The notes under the pieces: model-generated
The model's input: only the letters and a program-made list of their open reading frames with translations
Told to the model about the DNA's origin: nothing
Database searches by the model: none
Translations under genes and position numbers: made by a program
Source of the DNA: Methylophilus sp. QUAN
GTDB taxonomy: Bacteria > Pseudomonadota > Gammaproteobacteria > Burkholderiales > Methylophilaceae
NCBI RefSeq assembly: GCF_015354445.1
Contig: NZ_JADKYT010000002.1
Coordinates: 62,001 to 126,000, forward strand
Length of the DNA: 64,000 nucleotides
Reading direction: 5' to 3'
Shown here: in pieces, positions 47,587 through 56,146 of the stretch
Position numbering within the stretch: the stretch's first letter is position 1
Layout of the letters: each line of letters starts with the position of its first letter

Positions 47587-47608
47587 GCGGGAGGGGCAGC
47601 CCTCCCGC
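47587..47608. terminator. GC-rich hairpin between convergent genes
   Basis: GCGGGAGGG-GCAG-CCCTCCCGC is a perfect 9-bp stem six bases after the BON gene stop and before the convergent lipocalin gene. It lacks a T-tract on either strand, so it may block read-through or protect the RNA 3' end and need not act as a classical terminator. Confidence 0.55.
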
Positions 47609-47641
47609 GCGTTGATCTCCAGTGGATTGACGCGGCAGGAG

Positions 47642-48244
47642 TTAGTGATGCTGGGGCATCACATGTCGACCGGATTCGTACTCAACCTGGTTGGACTGGC
47701 GGATGAACAATAACTGGTCAGTGGCAAATCCCAGCTCTTTGGCTTTGGCCATCAGGTGCTGTTTGATGGGGTAGGTGAGTTGCGGTGTGCGTGACAGTAT
47801 CCATAAGTAGTCACGACCACTGCTTACCAGGGCATAGTTGTAATAAGGCTGGTCTACTTCGAGAATGTTGTAATCGCCATAAAACGGCCCGAAGAACGAT
47901 ACCTTGAGGCGGCCAGTACGGCTGCCATCTGCATTGGCCGGATCGACAAACTTGGCTTTGCCTATGGCTTCGCTCCAGTCGTTTTTCTCTGGACTAAATC
48001 CACGGTTAACCACTTTGAGTGTGCCATCCGGCTCAATGCTGTAGTTGGCAGTCACCTGTTCCAGCCCCTTTTCAAATGTGTTGTCCAATCTGGCGATTTC
48101 ATACCAGGTGCCCACATATTGGGTCGGGTCAAAACGTTTTACAACGGCCTGTGCTGCTTGTGGTGGTAAAGGGGCTGAGCAGGCGGTTAAGGTCAGCGCA
48201 AGCAAAGGGCAAAGCAGCAGTGATAAACGGGTAGCTGGCATCAT
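47642..48244 (-). CDS. blc: Outer-membrane lipocalin lipoprotein (Blc-like)
   Basis: This is 200 residues from the ATG at 48244; a TTG at 48277 extends the frame but is unlikely. The lipobox LALTLTAC places the acylated Cys near residue 22. The lipocalin signature VKRFDPTQYVGTWYEIARLDN is intact, followed by TANYSIEPDGTLKVVNRGF and the C-terminal DYLWILSRTPQL strand. Bacterial lipocalins bind lysophospholipids or fatty acids and are often induced in stationary phase, in keeping with the surrounding stress genes. Confidence 0.93.
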   Translation of the reverse strand: MMPATRLSLLLCPLLALTLTACSAPLPPQAAQAVVKRFDPTQYVGTWYEIARLDNTFEKGLEQVTANYSIEPDGTLKVVNRGFSPEKNDWSEAIGKAKFVDPANADGSRTGRLKVSFFGPFYGDYNILEVDQPYYNYALVSSGRDYLWILSRTPQLTYPIKQHLMAKAKELGFATDQLLFIRQSNQVEYESGRHVMPQHH

Positions 48245-48387
48245 GTCAGTGAGTCGGTTGGGAATATTAAAAAACAAGATATTAAAAGCAATGCTGTCTG
48301 AGAGGACAGTTTAAAATAACATAAATTCAAACGATAAAATTAATCAAGGCAACATTCAAGCAAGTAGTTATTCAGACAAGGGAAGAT

Positions 48388-48834
48388 ATGAAATTTTTAA
48401 ATATGTGCAAGGTATGGGGTGTATTGGCATTGTTATCGACAACCGCCATGGCGGATAATCTGGAAACCGGGTTGGGCGGTGGCGTAGGCGCCGCTGCAGG
48501 CACTGCGGTAGGTAGCGTACTCGGTGGCAGCACGGGTGAAGTGATTGGTGGCGCTGTAGGTGGTGGCCTGGGAGGTGCGGCGACGACTGGCCGTTCAGGT
48601 CGTACAGGCGCTATTTTGGGTGGTGCCGCTGGCGGCGCAACCGGTGCGATTGTTGGTCGTAAGGTGAGCGGAACCACGACTGGTGCGGTGGTTGGCGCAG
48701 GAGTAGGTGGTGCTGGCGGCGCAGTGGTTGGTAAAGTGATTGACGAACCTGATCCATACCAGAGAAGTTACCGTGGTAAAAAAGGTAAAAAACATGGCCA
48801 CCATCATGGCCGTGGTCATCATGATCATGATTAA
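48388..48834 (+). CDS. Glycine-zipper protein with His-rich tail
   Basis: This is 148 residues. A signal peptide (cleavage near TAMAD) leads into a long glycine-zipper region (GGGVGAAAGTAVGSVLGGS and following repeats to residue about 122) with G-x-x-x-G periodicity, which forms membrane-inserted or amyloid-like helical packing. The tail is basic and His-rich (KKGKKHGHHHGRGHHDHD), a possible metal-binding end. The function of such proteins is mostly unknown. A related gene follows 42 bases later. Confidence 0.8.
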   Translation: MKFLNMCKVWGVLALLSTTAMADNLETGLGGGVGAAAGTAVGSVLGGSTGEVIGGAVGGGLGGAATTGRSGRTGAILGGAAGGATGAIVGRKVSGTTTGAVVGAGVGGAGGAVVGKVIDEPDPYQRSYRGKKGKKHGHHHGRGHHDHD

Positions 48835-48876
48835 CTCCCAATCATCACGCATGGGCATTTAGCCTGGAGGATCTGT

Positions 48877-49317
48877 ATGAGAATCTGGAGATTATCTGTC
48901 AGCCTGTTATGCCTGAGTCATGTTGCGCAGGCGCAAAGTTGCAACAATCAGGCCGTCGGTGCCAGTGGCGTCGGTGGCCTGGCTGGTTCAGCGATTGGTG
49001 CAGTCATGCTGGGCCCAGCCGGTGAGATATTGGGCGGGGCAGTCGGTGGCGCCGTTGGTAGCGTGGTTGCCAATGGTGGCAAGACGCAGCCTCATACCAT
49101 GCTGGGTGGGGCGGTCGGCGGTGCCGGCGGCGCGATTCTCGGCCGCGGCTTGGGTGGCGGCCGATTACTGGCCGTGATCGGCGCTGGTCTGGGCAGTGCC
49201 GGTGGTGCCTGTGTGGCACAACAGGCCGGGTCCGGAAAAAATCACCATGCGGTCAGCGCTAAAAAACGTTCGGCCAATAACGCCACGGCCAAAGCGCAAA
49301 AATTGCTGGGTAGTTAA
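48877..49317 (+). CDS. Glycine-zipper envelope protein
   Basis: This is 146 residues with a signal peptide (cleavage near HVAQAQS), a Cys pair region (SCNNQAVGASG), then glycine-zipper repeats (VGGLAGSAIGAVMLGPAGE, GGAVGGAVGSVVAN) and a basic C-terminus with KKRSANNATAKAQ. It is related in design to the preceding glycine-zipper gene and probably co-transcribed with it. Confidence 0.8.
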   Translation: MRIWRLSVSLLCLSHVAQAQSCNNQAVGASGVGGLAGSAIGAVMLGPAGEILGGAVGGAVGSVVANGGKTQPHTMLGGAVGGAGGAILGRGLGGGRLLAVIGAGLGSAGGACVAQQAGSGKNHHAVSAKKRSANNATAKAQKLLGS

Positions 49318-49338
49318 GCTGGTCCCCGTCCATTCAAG

Positions 49339-50346
49339 TCATTTAATGGCGGGGTGAGGCTGGTGTAACAACGCGGTAGATTTTTTGCGTTGATACATCA
49401 GTGCATCGCCTTCCACCAGCAGTTGCTCAACGGATTTTGGCAGTTGTGGGTCGAACTCGACGATGCCTTGCGCAAACGAGAGTTGGTATGGTTGACGTTG
49501 CTGCTGTCTGACCGTATCCAGGTACGTCGTTAAGCGGTCTACATAAATGTGTGCTTCGTGCTGGCGGGCATTCGCTAGCAATATGACAAACTCGTCTCCA
49601 CCCAGCCGGGCAAAAATATCTGAGCTGCGGCCCACCAGTTTCAATCCCTTGCCAAAAGCCTGCAAGGCCCGGTCGCCTTCGTCATGACCATAAGTGTCAT
49701 TAATCGGTTTAAATCCGTTCAAGTCCAGAAAGACCAGCGTGGCAAACACGTGGTGGCGGGTGAAGTAGTTCAGGTATTTCTCAGTGAGCATGATGAATCC
49801 ACGCCGATTACTTAAATCGGTCAGTTCATCCATGGTTGCCATTTCAATCGCAGCCAGCTCATTTTCCACCATCACGGCCAGATCGTTCAGGTCCGCGAGA
49901 TCCTCGGCGTCAAAGACGCGTGGCTTGGAGTCTATCAGGCATAAGGTGCCAATTTTAAAGCCACGCATCGTGCGTATCGGCCTGCCTGCATAAAAGCGGA
50001 TATGCGGTGCAGCCGTCACCAGGGGATTGTCCAGAAAACGCGGGTCTTTTGAGGCATCATTGATGACAAAAGTGTCATTGCCCAAAATGGCATGACCGCA
50101 AAAGGAAATGTCTCTGGGCGTTTCCAGTACAGGCAAACCCATGCACGACTTGAACCACTGGCGGTTGGTATCCACTAGGCTGACCAGCGCAATCGGCACA
50201 TCGAACATGCGCGTTGCAATCCTGGTCAGGCGGTCAAAACGTTCTTCTGCCTGGGTGTCGAGAATAGCCAGTGCATGTAATACATGCAGGCGCTCTATTT
50301 CATTGGCCGGGATGGCGGGAGGTTGCAAAATACTCGCTCCAGTCAA
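49339..50346 (-). CDS. GAF-GGDEF diguanylate cyclase
   Basis: This is 335 residues. An N-terminal GAF domain (about 20-165) contains FDVPIALVSLVDTNRQWFKS and ISFCGHAIL, a common cytoplasmic sensor pattern. The C-terminal GGDEF domain has LVFLDLNGFKPINDTYGHDEGD and the catalytic RLGGDEFVILL. An RxxD inhibitory site is not obvious. It would make cyclic-di-GMP in the cytoplasm. It is monocistronic and convergent with the glycine-zipper genes. Confidence 0.92.
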   Translation of the reverse strand: MTGASILQPPAIPANEIERLHVLHALAILDTQAEERFDRLTRIATRMFDVPIALVSLVDTNRQWFKSCMGLPVLETPRDISFCGHAILGNDTFVINDASKDPRFLDNPLVTAAPHIRFYAGRPIRTMRGFKIGTLCLIDSKPRVFDAEDLADLNDLAVMVENELAAIEMATMDELTDLSNRRGFIMLTEKYLNYFTRHHVFATLVFLDLNGFKPINDTYGHDEGDRALQAFGKGLKLVGRSSDIFARLGGDEFVILLANARQHEAHIYVDRLTTYLDTVRQQQRQPYQLSFAQGIVEFDPQLPKSVEQLLVEGDALMYQRKKSTALLHQPHPAIK

Positions 50347-50447
50347 ACGATGGTGTCATGATCATACCGCTTTTTTGCGTGCGGATACAAAAAAATACAC
50401 TTGTTTCCCCCGTCTGTTTTGACGGTCTTTGCTTGAAGGCCGCGTGA

Positions 50448-50771
50448 TTAAGTCTGCGAGGTGGCGAGTTTAAGTCCGATAATTCCTGCCATAATCAAGC
50501 ACAAACTGATGATGCGTAGTGCAGAAACCGGTTCATTAAACAGCCAGATTCCGCCAATTACCGTACCAACGGCGCCTATGCCCACCCACACGGCATAAGC
50601 TGTGCCTACGGGCAAAGACTTGACGCACAGACCCAATAACCAGACGCTGATCACCATGGCCAGAATGGTCCAGAATGATGGCCAGAAGCGGGTGAATCCA
50701 TCCGTATATTTCAAGCCTATGGCCCAGGCCGTTTCAAACAAGCCAGCAATTACCAGGGTTAGCCACGTCAT
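50448..50771 (-). CDS. sugE: SMR-family transporter, SugE/Gdx type
   Basis: This is 107 residues with four transmembrane helices. The membrane-embedded Glu of the small multidrug resistance family is in [17 protein letters not shown] (Glu13), and the [14 protein letters not shown] loop is typical of the SugE/Gdx branch, which exports guanidinium ions as dimers. No guanidine riboswitch is visible in the 38 bases separating it from the pseudouridine synthase gene, and the two genes may share a transcript. Confidence 0.92.
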   Translation of the reverse strand: MTWLTLVIAGLFETAWAIGLKYTDGFTRFWPSFWTILAMVISVWLLGLCVKSLPVGTAYAVWVGIGAVGTVIGGIWLFNEPVSALRIISLCLIMAGIIGLKLATSQT

Positions 50772-50809
50772 AGAATTTCCTTGTGAGTGATGTGATTACA
50801 AGGCGCACA

Positions 50810-51526
50810 TTAAGACTGGACAGCAATTAAATCTTCAGCCGTCAGCCAGCGCCATTCGCCTGCCGCCAATGAGTCAGGCAGGGTTAGTTGGCCAATTTGA
50901 ATGCGTTTCAACGCATCAACACGGTTGCCAATTGCAGCAATCATGCGTTTGACCTGGTGGTATTTTCCTTCCGCCAGCGTCATGTGGATCACCGTTGCCG
51001 ACACGCTGGTCACCGCCAGTGCCGCAATGGTTTCCTCTTCGTCAATCAGTTTAACGCCGGTCAGCAAATGCTCAAGGTCAGCCGCACTCAAGGCGTGTTT
51101 GCAAGTCACCTCATATACCTTGGGCACGTGGTGCTTGGGCGAGCTGACTTTATGGATAAACTGTCCATCATCCGACAGTAAAATCAAACCTGTCGTATCT
51201 TCGTCCAGGCGGCCTATACATTGAATGCCGCGTTCCACCAGCGGCTCGGGCAGCAAGGTATAAATGGTTGGGTGGAACTGGGTTTTGTGCGTGCATTCAT
51301 AATGCGCAGGTTTGTGCATTAGTAGATAACTATGTTCGCGATATTGCCAGGCTTCGCCACTCACGGTGAAGTGAAGTGTGTCGTCCAGGGCAAATTTGGC
51401 GTCCGGGTCATCGCATATTTCACCGTTGACGGTGACTTCTTCGTTGATGATTAAAATGCGGCACATCTTGCGTGTGCCAAAACCCTGGCGATGCAGGATA
51501 CGTTCTAGATCTAATGTTTTTGCCAT
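50810..51526 (-). CDS. rsuA: 16S rRNA pseudouridine synthase, RsuA family
   Basis: This is 238 residues. An N-terminal S4 RNA-binding domain (LERILHRQGFGTRKMCRILI) precedes the RsuA/RluB catalytic domain with the conserved Asp in GRLDEDTTGLILLSDDG and the KVYEV strand and YHQVKRMIAAIGNRV motif. It makes a pseudouridine in 16S rRNA (position 516 in E. coli). It is monocistronic or paired with sugE downstream. The adjacent 118 bases 5' of it carry no gene, then an inverted-repeat element. Confidence 0.92.
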   Translation of the reverse strand: MAKTLDLERILHRQGFGTRKMCRILIINEEVTVNGEICDDPDAKFALDDTLHFTVSGEAWQYREHSYLLMHKPAHYECTHKTQFHPTIYTLLPEPLVERGIQCIGRLDEDTTGLILLSDDGQFIHKVSSPKHHVPKVYEVTCKHALSAADLEHLLTGVKLIDEEETIAALAVTSVSATVIHMTLAEGKYHQVKRMIAAIGNRVDALKRIQIGQLTLPDSLAAGEWRWLTAEDLIAVQS

Positions 51527-51644
51527 GATGGGATTATACGTGAATTGGGAGGGGGCTTTGGGGTGACTGGTTTTTTGATGTACTAGAAAGTGATTCTTGG
51601 ATTGGTTGGCATGTTAGGGAGCGTGTGGATTGGGTTGTCAGAAT

Positions 51645-52198
51645 CCTTTTCGCCCTTTCGGCGAGTCACTTTCTGATGCTTGCCCCTCAGAAAGTAACCA
51701 AAGAGGAGGGCACCCAGCCATCACGGCCTAAAGGCTCCCTTGCGTTGCTCAACAAAATAAGCCGGTCACGAAACTCAACCTGGCAGCTCACACAAAACGT
51801 GAGCTGCTGCGGGATTCGGACAGTCGCTCCCTCTACTCTTATTTTGTCTCCGCTACTCAGCGTGATGGGATGGGACTTATCTCGCCAAACTTACAGCATA
51901 GAAGCTTGAACGGTTAAAAAACCAGATTGGTTTGTTAAGAGCACTAATGGTGGTGTTCATCTGGGTTTCGGGGTCCCCATCTGCCGCGCCGAGCAACGCA
52001 GGGTTGACGGGAGTTTTCGGCCATCGACTGTCCGAGTTCCGCAACAAGCCACGTTCTGTGTGGCTTGTCAGGGCGAGTTTCGATGGATGCCCGGCAAGCC
52101 GAGTAGCACAGGATACAAGCGGAAGCTGGGGTGCATTTCTTTTGGTTACTTATTCTTTGTGCAAGCAAAGAAAAGTAACTCGCCTAAGGGCGAAAAAG
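51645..52198. repeat. 554-bp imperfect inverted-repeat element
   Basis: The outer arms (about 51645-51702 and 52141-52198) are inverted copies: each, read inward, has CTTTTCGCCCTT, GGCGAGT, TGCTTGC and AGTAACCAAA with scattered mismatches. The similarity continues inward; for example ATTCGGACAGTCG at about 51814 matches the reverse complement of the segment at 52024-52036, and each side carries a small hairpin (CAGCTCAC-N7-GTGAGCTG on the left, CAAGCCAC/GTGGCTTG on the right). No transposase or convincing gene is inside; the open frames here are artefacts of the repeat. The bases 51527-51644 and 52199-52293 hold nothing I can identify. Confidence 0.7.
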
Positions 52199-52293
52199 AA
52201 CCTAGCCTAAATTCATCATCCAAAATACAAAAGAATCCTTTTTCCAGCCAATCCCAAATCAGCGACCTAACCAATTCACGTATAATCCCACTC

Positions 52294-53088
52294 ATGGCTT
52301 TCAAACACATCACCTCTCGCGATAATCCCGTTTTTAAACAGCTACGCAAACTGCTCGATCAGTCGCGCGAGCGTAAAAAAACAGCGTCAACGTTGCTCGA
52401 GGGCGTGCATTTAATCGAGGCGTATTGCCAAACCTATGGCGAGCCGCGTTTGCTGATTATCCCGGAAGGGCATAGCACGGTAGAGGCGACTGGGTTGATT
52501 CAGCGGTTGTCTGATGTGGATACCATGTTGCTGCCGACCTTGATGTTTGCCGAACTGGCGCCGGTGGCGTCTAGCAGTGGCGTGATGGCACTGGTGGATA
52601 TTCCTGAGCCAGCTTTACCTGAGAGCGTGGATTTTGCCTTGCTGATTGAGGATATCCAAGACCCGGGTAATTTGGGCAGTATGTTACGCACGGCGGCGGC
52701 GGCCGGGGTGCAGGTGGCTTATTTGAGCAAGGGCTGTACTGATGCCTGGTCGCCCAAGGCGTTGCGTGGCGGGCAGGGCGCGCAGTTTGTGTTGCCGGTG
52801 GTGGAAGGGGTTGATGCGGTAGAAGTCGTTGATGCGTTTGCCGGTAAAACCCTGGCGCTGACCATGCAGGGTGACAGCTTGTATCAGCAAGCCTTGCGTG
52901 AGCCGGTGCTGTTTGCTGTGGGCAATGAAGGCGCGGGAATTTCAGCCGCCTTGCAATCTGCCGTGAGCACCTGTATTACCATCCCGATGGCGCATCAGGG
53001 GACATTGGCGCTGGAGTCACTGAATGCCGCGGCGGCCACGGCGGTGGCGCTGTTTGAGTGTCAGCGCCAACGCTTGCTGGCGGATTAA
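52294..53088 (+). CDS. SpoU/TrmH-family RNA 2'-O-methyltransferase
   Basis: This is 264 residues from the ATG at 52294; the open frame extends into the upstream repeat element, which is not coding. An N-terminal L30e-like RNA-binding region (ITSRDNPVFKQLRKLL... KTASTLLEGVHLIEAY) precedes the knotted SPOUT domain with FALLIEDIQDPGNLGSMLRTA, LFAVGNEGAGIS and IPMAHQGTLALESLNAAAA. It would methylate a ribose in 23S rRNA or tRNA; the target base is not readable. It is convergent with hslO. Confidence 0.93.
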   Translation: MAFKHITSRDNPVFKQLRKLLDQSRERKKTASTLLEGVHLIEAYCQTYGEPRLLIIPEGHSTVEATGLIQRLSDVDTMLLPTLMFAELAPVASSSGVMALVDIPEPALPESVDFALLIEDIQDPGNLGSMLRTAAAAGVQVAYLSKGCTDAWSPKALRGGQGAQFVLPVVEGVDAVEVVDAFAGKTLALTMQGDSLYQQALREPVLFAVGNEGAGISAALQSAVSTCITIPMAHQGTLALESLNAAAATAVALFECQRQRLLAD

Positions 53089-53094
53089 CTGTTT

Positions 53095-53967
53095 TTAGTG
53101 CGTGACCTCGTGGTCATCGTCTTCGTCAAATAAGGCCAGCGCTTCCTGCTCGTCGACCACATAGTGCTTGTTGCAGAAGTCACATTGAATCTGCACGCTG
53201 CCTTGTTCTTCAATGATGCTGCGTACTTCGGCCATGCCCAGCATTTGCAGCATATTGGTGACGCTGGTTTGTGAGCAACTGCAAAAGGCCTGCACTTCAC
53301 GGCCACTGAACAAGCGCACATCTTCTTCTACAAACAGGCGTTGCAGCAGCGTGACGGTGTCCAGGTTTAACAATTCCTGATCGGTGACGGTGCCTGCCAG
53401 GTGTTGCACGCGGTTCCAGCAATCCAGGTCACTTTCTTGTTGTTGCGGCAACTTTTGCAGTAGCAAGCCTGAGGCGCGTTCACCATCTGAGGCTAGCCAC
53501 AAACGCGTATCAATTTGTTGCGAGCGCAACATGTAGTTTTCCAGCATGCTGGCAATGCTGTCGCCTTCTAGCGGCACAATGCCCTGATAGGGCTCGCCTT
53601 CTTCTGGCATTAAGGTAATCACTAATTGTCCTTGTTTGAGCCAGGCCGTGAGGTGGTCGCCATGCAATTCGCCGCTGACTTTGGCTGTGGCGCGGATATT
53701 CAACCCGGACGTGCATTCCACCACCAGTAATTGCAATGCGCCCTGGCTTTGCAATTGCAAAATCAGCTTGCCTTGCATTTTGAGGGTGGCGGTCAGCAGC
53801 ACGCTGGCGGCGGTAAACTCGCCGATGGCTTTTTTCAAGGCCGGTGGCAATGTCTGGTGCTCAAGCGCGGTCGACAGGCTTTGGTCTAATTGGACACAGT
53901 TGCCACGCACGGCAGACTGCTCAAAAATAAACGGGTGTAATTGGTCTTGGTTGCGATCTTGGTTCAT
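53095..53967 (-). CDS. hslO: Redox-regulated chaperone Hsp33
   Basis: This is 290 residues. The N-terminal holdase domain is followed by a C-terminal zinc switch with four cysteines arranged CxC (FCSCSQTSV) and CxxC (QCDFCNKHY). Oxidative stress plus heat forms disulfides and activates the chaperone in the cytoplasm. It is the first gene read in the minus direction after the convergent methyltransferase; the C-terminal tail is acidic (EEDDDHEVTH). Confidence 0.95.
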   Translation of the reverse strand: MNQDRNQDQLHPFIFEQSAVRGNCVQLDQSLSTALEHQTLPPALKKAIGEFTAASVLLTATLKMQGKLILQLQSQGALQLLVVECTSGLNIRATAKVSGELHGDHLTAWLKQGQLVITLMPEEGEPYQGIVPLEGDSIASMLENYMLRSQQIDTRLWLASDGERASGLLLQKLPQQQESDLDCWNRVQHLAGTVTDQELLNLDTVTLLQRLFVEEDVRLFSGREVQAFCSCSQTSVTNMLQMLGMAEVRSIIEEQGSVQIQCDFCNKHYVVDEQEALALFDEDDDHEVTH

Positions 53968-54002
53968 ACCGCTATTTTACCATTTGGATGACGCCCTAAT
54001 TG

Positions 54003-54875
54003 TTAATCGCTGGTAACTTTCGGCAGTTGCCAGTGGGCGATGGCCCATTGCCACAAGTTTGCCAGTGGCAATGACAGGGCATTATCCGGTAATCGTTGTT
54101 GCAGAAAAGTGAGGGCTGCGACCAGTGTCGCGACGACATTATCGTCTGGTAATGCAGTGGCCAATGTCTGTTTGCTTAGTTTTTGGCCGTCGGCATTGAG
54201 TACCAACGGAATGTGGGCGTAAACCGGCGTTGGGTAGCCCAGTAACTGTTGCAGGTAAATTTGCCGCGTGGTGGAGTTGAGCAAGTCAGCCCCGCGCACC
54301 ACATGTGTCACGCCTTGCAATGCGTCATCTGCCACTACGGCTAATTGATAACTGAACAGCCCATCGGCGCGTTTCACGACGAAGTCACCAATGTCGCTGG
54401 CCATCTGGTGTTGCTGCTGGCCTTGAATCTGGTCTGCAAAGGCAATGGTTTGCGTGTCTGTTTTGATGCGCCAGGCAGTTGCGGCGCCAGGTTTGGTGGC
54501 ATGTTGCAAACAGGTGCCCGGGTAAATGGCGCCTTCTATGCCGAGCAGTGTGCTGGAATCGGCAATCTCTTTGCGTGAGCAGGTGCAGGGGTAGGCCAGG
54601 CCACGCTGGTGCAGTTGCTCCAAGGCGGTTTGGTAGTGTGTACTGCGCTGGCTTTGGTAAACAATGTCGCCATCCCACACAAAGCCGTAGCGTTGCAGGG
54701 TATTAATAATCTCTTCGCTGGCGCCCGCAACATATCGGGTTTGATCCACGTCTTCAATGCGCAATAGCCATTGTCCGCCACGATTTTTTGCATCGCAATA
54801 ACTGGCGACCGCAGCGACCAGTGAGCCAAAATGCAAGGGCCCGGTGGGTGAGGGAGCAAAGCGGCCGACGACCAT
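54003..54875 (-). CDS. gluQ: Glutamyl-Q tRNA(Asp) synthetase
   Basis: This is 290 residues from the ATG at 54875; a TTG at 54920 opens the frame earlier but overlaps the upstream gene and is less likely. The class I synthetase HIGH-like motif is FAPSPTGPLHFGSLVAA, the KMSKS-like loop is GQKLSKQTL, and the enzyme lacks the anticodon-binding domain of GltX, as expected. A zinc site is visible in CTCSRKEI. It glutamylates queuosine in tRNA(Asp). It is downstream of a DUF3301 gene. Confidence 0.94.
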   Translation of the reverse strand: MVVGRFAPSPTGPLHFGSLVAAVASYCDAKNRGGQWLLRIEDVDQTRYVAGASEEIINTLQRYGFVWDGDIVYQSQRSTHYQTALEQLHQRGLAYPCTCSRKEIADSSTLLGIEGAIYPGTCLQHATKPGAATAWRIKTDTQTIAFADQIQGQQQHQMASDIGDFVVKRADGLFSYQLAVVADDALQGVTHVVRGADLLNSTTRQIYLQQLLGYPTPVYAHIPLVLNADGQKLSKQTLATALPDDNVVATLVAALTFLQQRLPDNALSLPLANLWQWAIAHWQLPKVTSD

Positions 54876-54889
54876 ATGTTGAGGGAGTG

Positions 54890-55198
54890 TTATTGTGCTG
54901 CGTAGGGCGGAATATGCCAAGCCACCAGTTGCGCGCCGCGTAGTTGCAAATGACAGGCCATGCGCTCCACGCCCTGGCTGGAGACGTCAAAAGTATAAGT
55001 GCGCTGCAGTTGCATGCGGCCATTGCCGTCGCGAGCAAAGCCGACGCGCGAGCAGGCGACAGTTTCATCTAAAAACTGCAACTGGCAACGCTCTGCCAGT
55101 TGACGGCCTATCTTTAAGGCCGCTTCGCGTTTGGCGACAGAGTCCATCCAAAACCATGCGCCAGCAATTAAAATGGCTAATAAAGCCCATTCAGCCAT
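54890..55198 (-). CDS. DUF3301 family protein
   Basis: This is 102 residues. One N-terminal hydrophobic segment (about 4-20: WALLAILIAGAWFWMDS) is followed by a basic, Cys-containing domain (LAERCQLQFLDETVACSRVGFARD) and RTYTFDVSSQGVERMACHLQLRG. This fits DUF3301, small membrane-anchored proteins of proteobacteria with unknown function, often near gluQ or dksA. It lies 14 bases upstream of gluQ and is likely co-transcribed. Confidence 0.85.
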   Translation of the reverse strand: MAEWALLAILIAGAWFWMDSVAKREAALKIGRQLAERCQLQFLDETVACSRVGFARDGNGRMQLQRTYTFDVSSQGVERMACHLQLRGAQLVAWHIPPYAAQ

Positions 55199-55278
55199 TG
55201 TTGTTCTCCCGTAAAGCGATCATATGTTTCAGTGTATGATGTTTCAAGTTCATATTCCTAATATCAGTGCAGCCTGTT

Positions 55279-55953
55279 ATGAGTTCAAGTCGCGAAGCAG
55301 ACGCTATTCAAGCTTATTATAATTTATTGCATGGTAAGGGGGCGGATGACGCCATTATGGCGCAGCGCGATGCCTTGCTGGCAGAGTTAAGCCCCCTACT
55401 GGCAGACCTGGAGTGTACCAGCACCGCTTACCGCCAGGCGGTTGACGATTGCCTGGCCGATAAACCGGCACCACGCTGGCCTGAGTTGCTCACCATTATC
55501 CGCGAGTTCTACCCGTTTTGGCGTGGCGATGTCAAAGCTGTCATGCAGTATGCAGACACGGTTGGTTTTGAGTTGCACCCCATCAGTTGGCAACCGGCCG
55601 TCATCGACTTGCAGTCCGTCTGGCCAGCCTTGCAGTCTGAGAAGTTTGAAACCTCAGAGCTATGGGCGCTCAACGGTTATGTCAAAGCGCTTAAGTCCAT
55701 GGAGCATAAGCAGGAGATGGACATTGAGCTGCGCACACGCATGGCAAAACTGATGTTACTGCGTTTGCGTGAAGCACCGATGACAGAGAAAAATGCTTTC
55801 CGCATCACCGCCGATGCGACCTTACCTTTATTTAACCTCAAAAATACCCGCCACCTGTTTTTAAACGCCGTGCGTGAGTTTTACTATTTTTGGGCAGCGC
55901 ATCCTGATGCAGTGGAAATGCTCAAACAACTGCAACCACCTGAAATTATGTAA
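55279..55953 (+). CDS. Uncharacterised protein, helical
   Basis: This is 224 residues from the ATG at 55279 (a GTG at 55267 adds four). No signal peptide or membrane segment is seen. It is mostly helical with AYYNLLHGKGADDAIMAQRDALLAEL, LTIIREFYPFWRGDVKAVMQ, and a C-terminal AVREFYYFWAAHPDAVEMLKQ. I recognise no known domain. It ends immediately before the NtrC-like site upstream of amtB, so it is the last gene before that control region. Confidence 0.7.
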   Translation: MSSSREADAIQAYYNLLHGKGADDAIMAQRDALLAELSPLLADLECTSTAYRQAVDDCLADKPAPRWPELLTIIREFYPFWRGDVKAVMQYADTVGFELHPISWQPAVIDLQSVWPALQSEKFETSELWALNGYVKALKSMEHKQEMDIELRTRMAKLMLLRLREAPMTEKNAFRITADATLPLFNLKNTRHLFLNAVREFYYFWAAHPDAVEMLKQLQPPEIM

Positions 55954-55956
55954 AAA

Positions 55957-55973
55957 TGCACTTAAAATGTGCA
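55957..55973. promoter_or_regulatory. Putative NtrC-binding site upstream of amtB
   Basis: TGCACTTAAAATGTGCA is a 17-bp inverted repeat with the spacing of NtrC sites (compare TGCACTAAAATGGTGCA of E. coli glnA). It lies about 110 bases upstream of the predicted amtB start of transcription, the normal enhancer distance. A second inverted repeat of GTGCATTTT / AAAATGCAC type, at 55999-56027, contains the same half-site core and may add a second NtrC dimer or a hairpin. Confidence 0.6.
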
Positions 55974-56053
55974 ATGCACTTTAGTGTGTTCGTTTTTGGT
56001 GCATTTTGGCGATAGCCTAAAATGCACTTCCTTTAAAATCAACCACATATAAA

Positions 56054-56069
56054 TGGTCTGATATTTGCT
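56054..56069 (+). promoter_or_regulatory. Putative sigma54 promoter of amtB
   Basis: TGGTCTGATATTTGCT has GG-N10-GC spacing and matches TGG at -24 and TTGCT at -12, with weaker agreement at the CAC positions. Transcription would begin about 66 bases before the amtB ATG. The upstream NtrC-type site supports it. Confidence 0.55.
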
Positions 56070-56146
56070 TTCCCCATGCGCATAAAAAATAAGGCGTGCC
56101 TGCAAGGCAAACGCCCATGTATATAAAACGATAGTTGGAGAGCGAA

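Noticed and set aside
48388-49317. Repetitive glycine-rich DNA as a CRISPR or tandem repeat array
   Set aside because: The periodicity comes from glycine-zipper codons in two intact genes with signal peptides; there are no identical repeats with spacers.
50772-50809. Guanidine riboswitch ahead of sugE
   Set aside because: Only 38 bases separate it from the upstream gene, too short for the aptamer and its expression platform, and no conserved motif is seen.
51625-52210. Two open frames of 94 and 92 codons in the region before the methyltransferase gene
   Set aside because: They fall in the inverted-repeat element, lack ribosome-binding sites and recognisable products, and mirror each other in the repeat.
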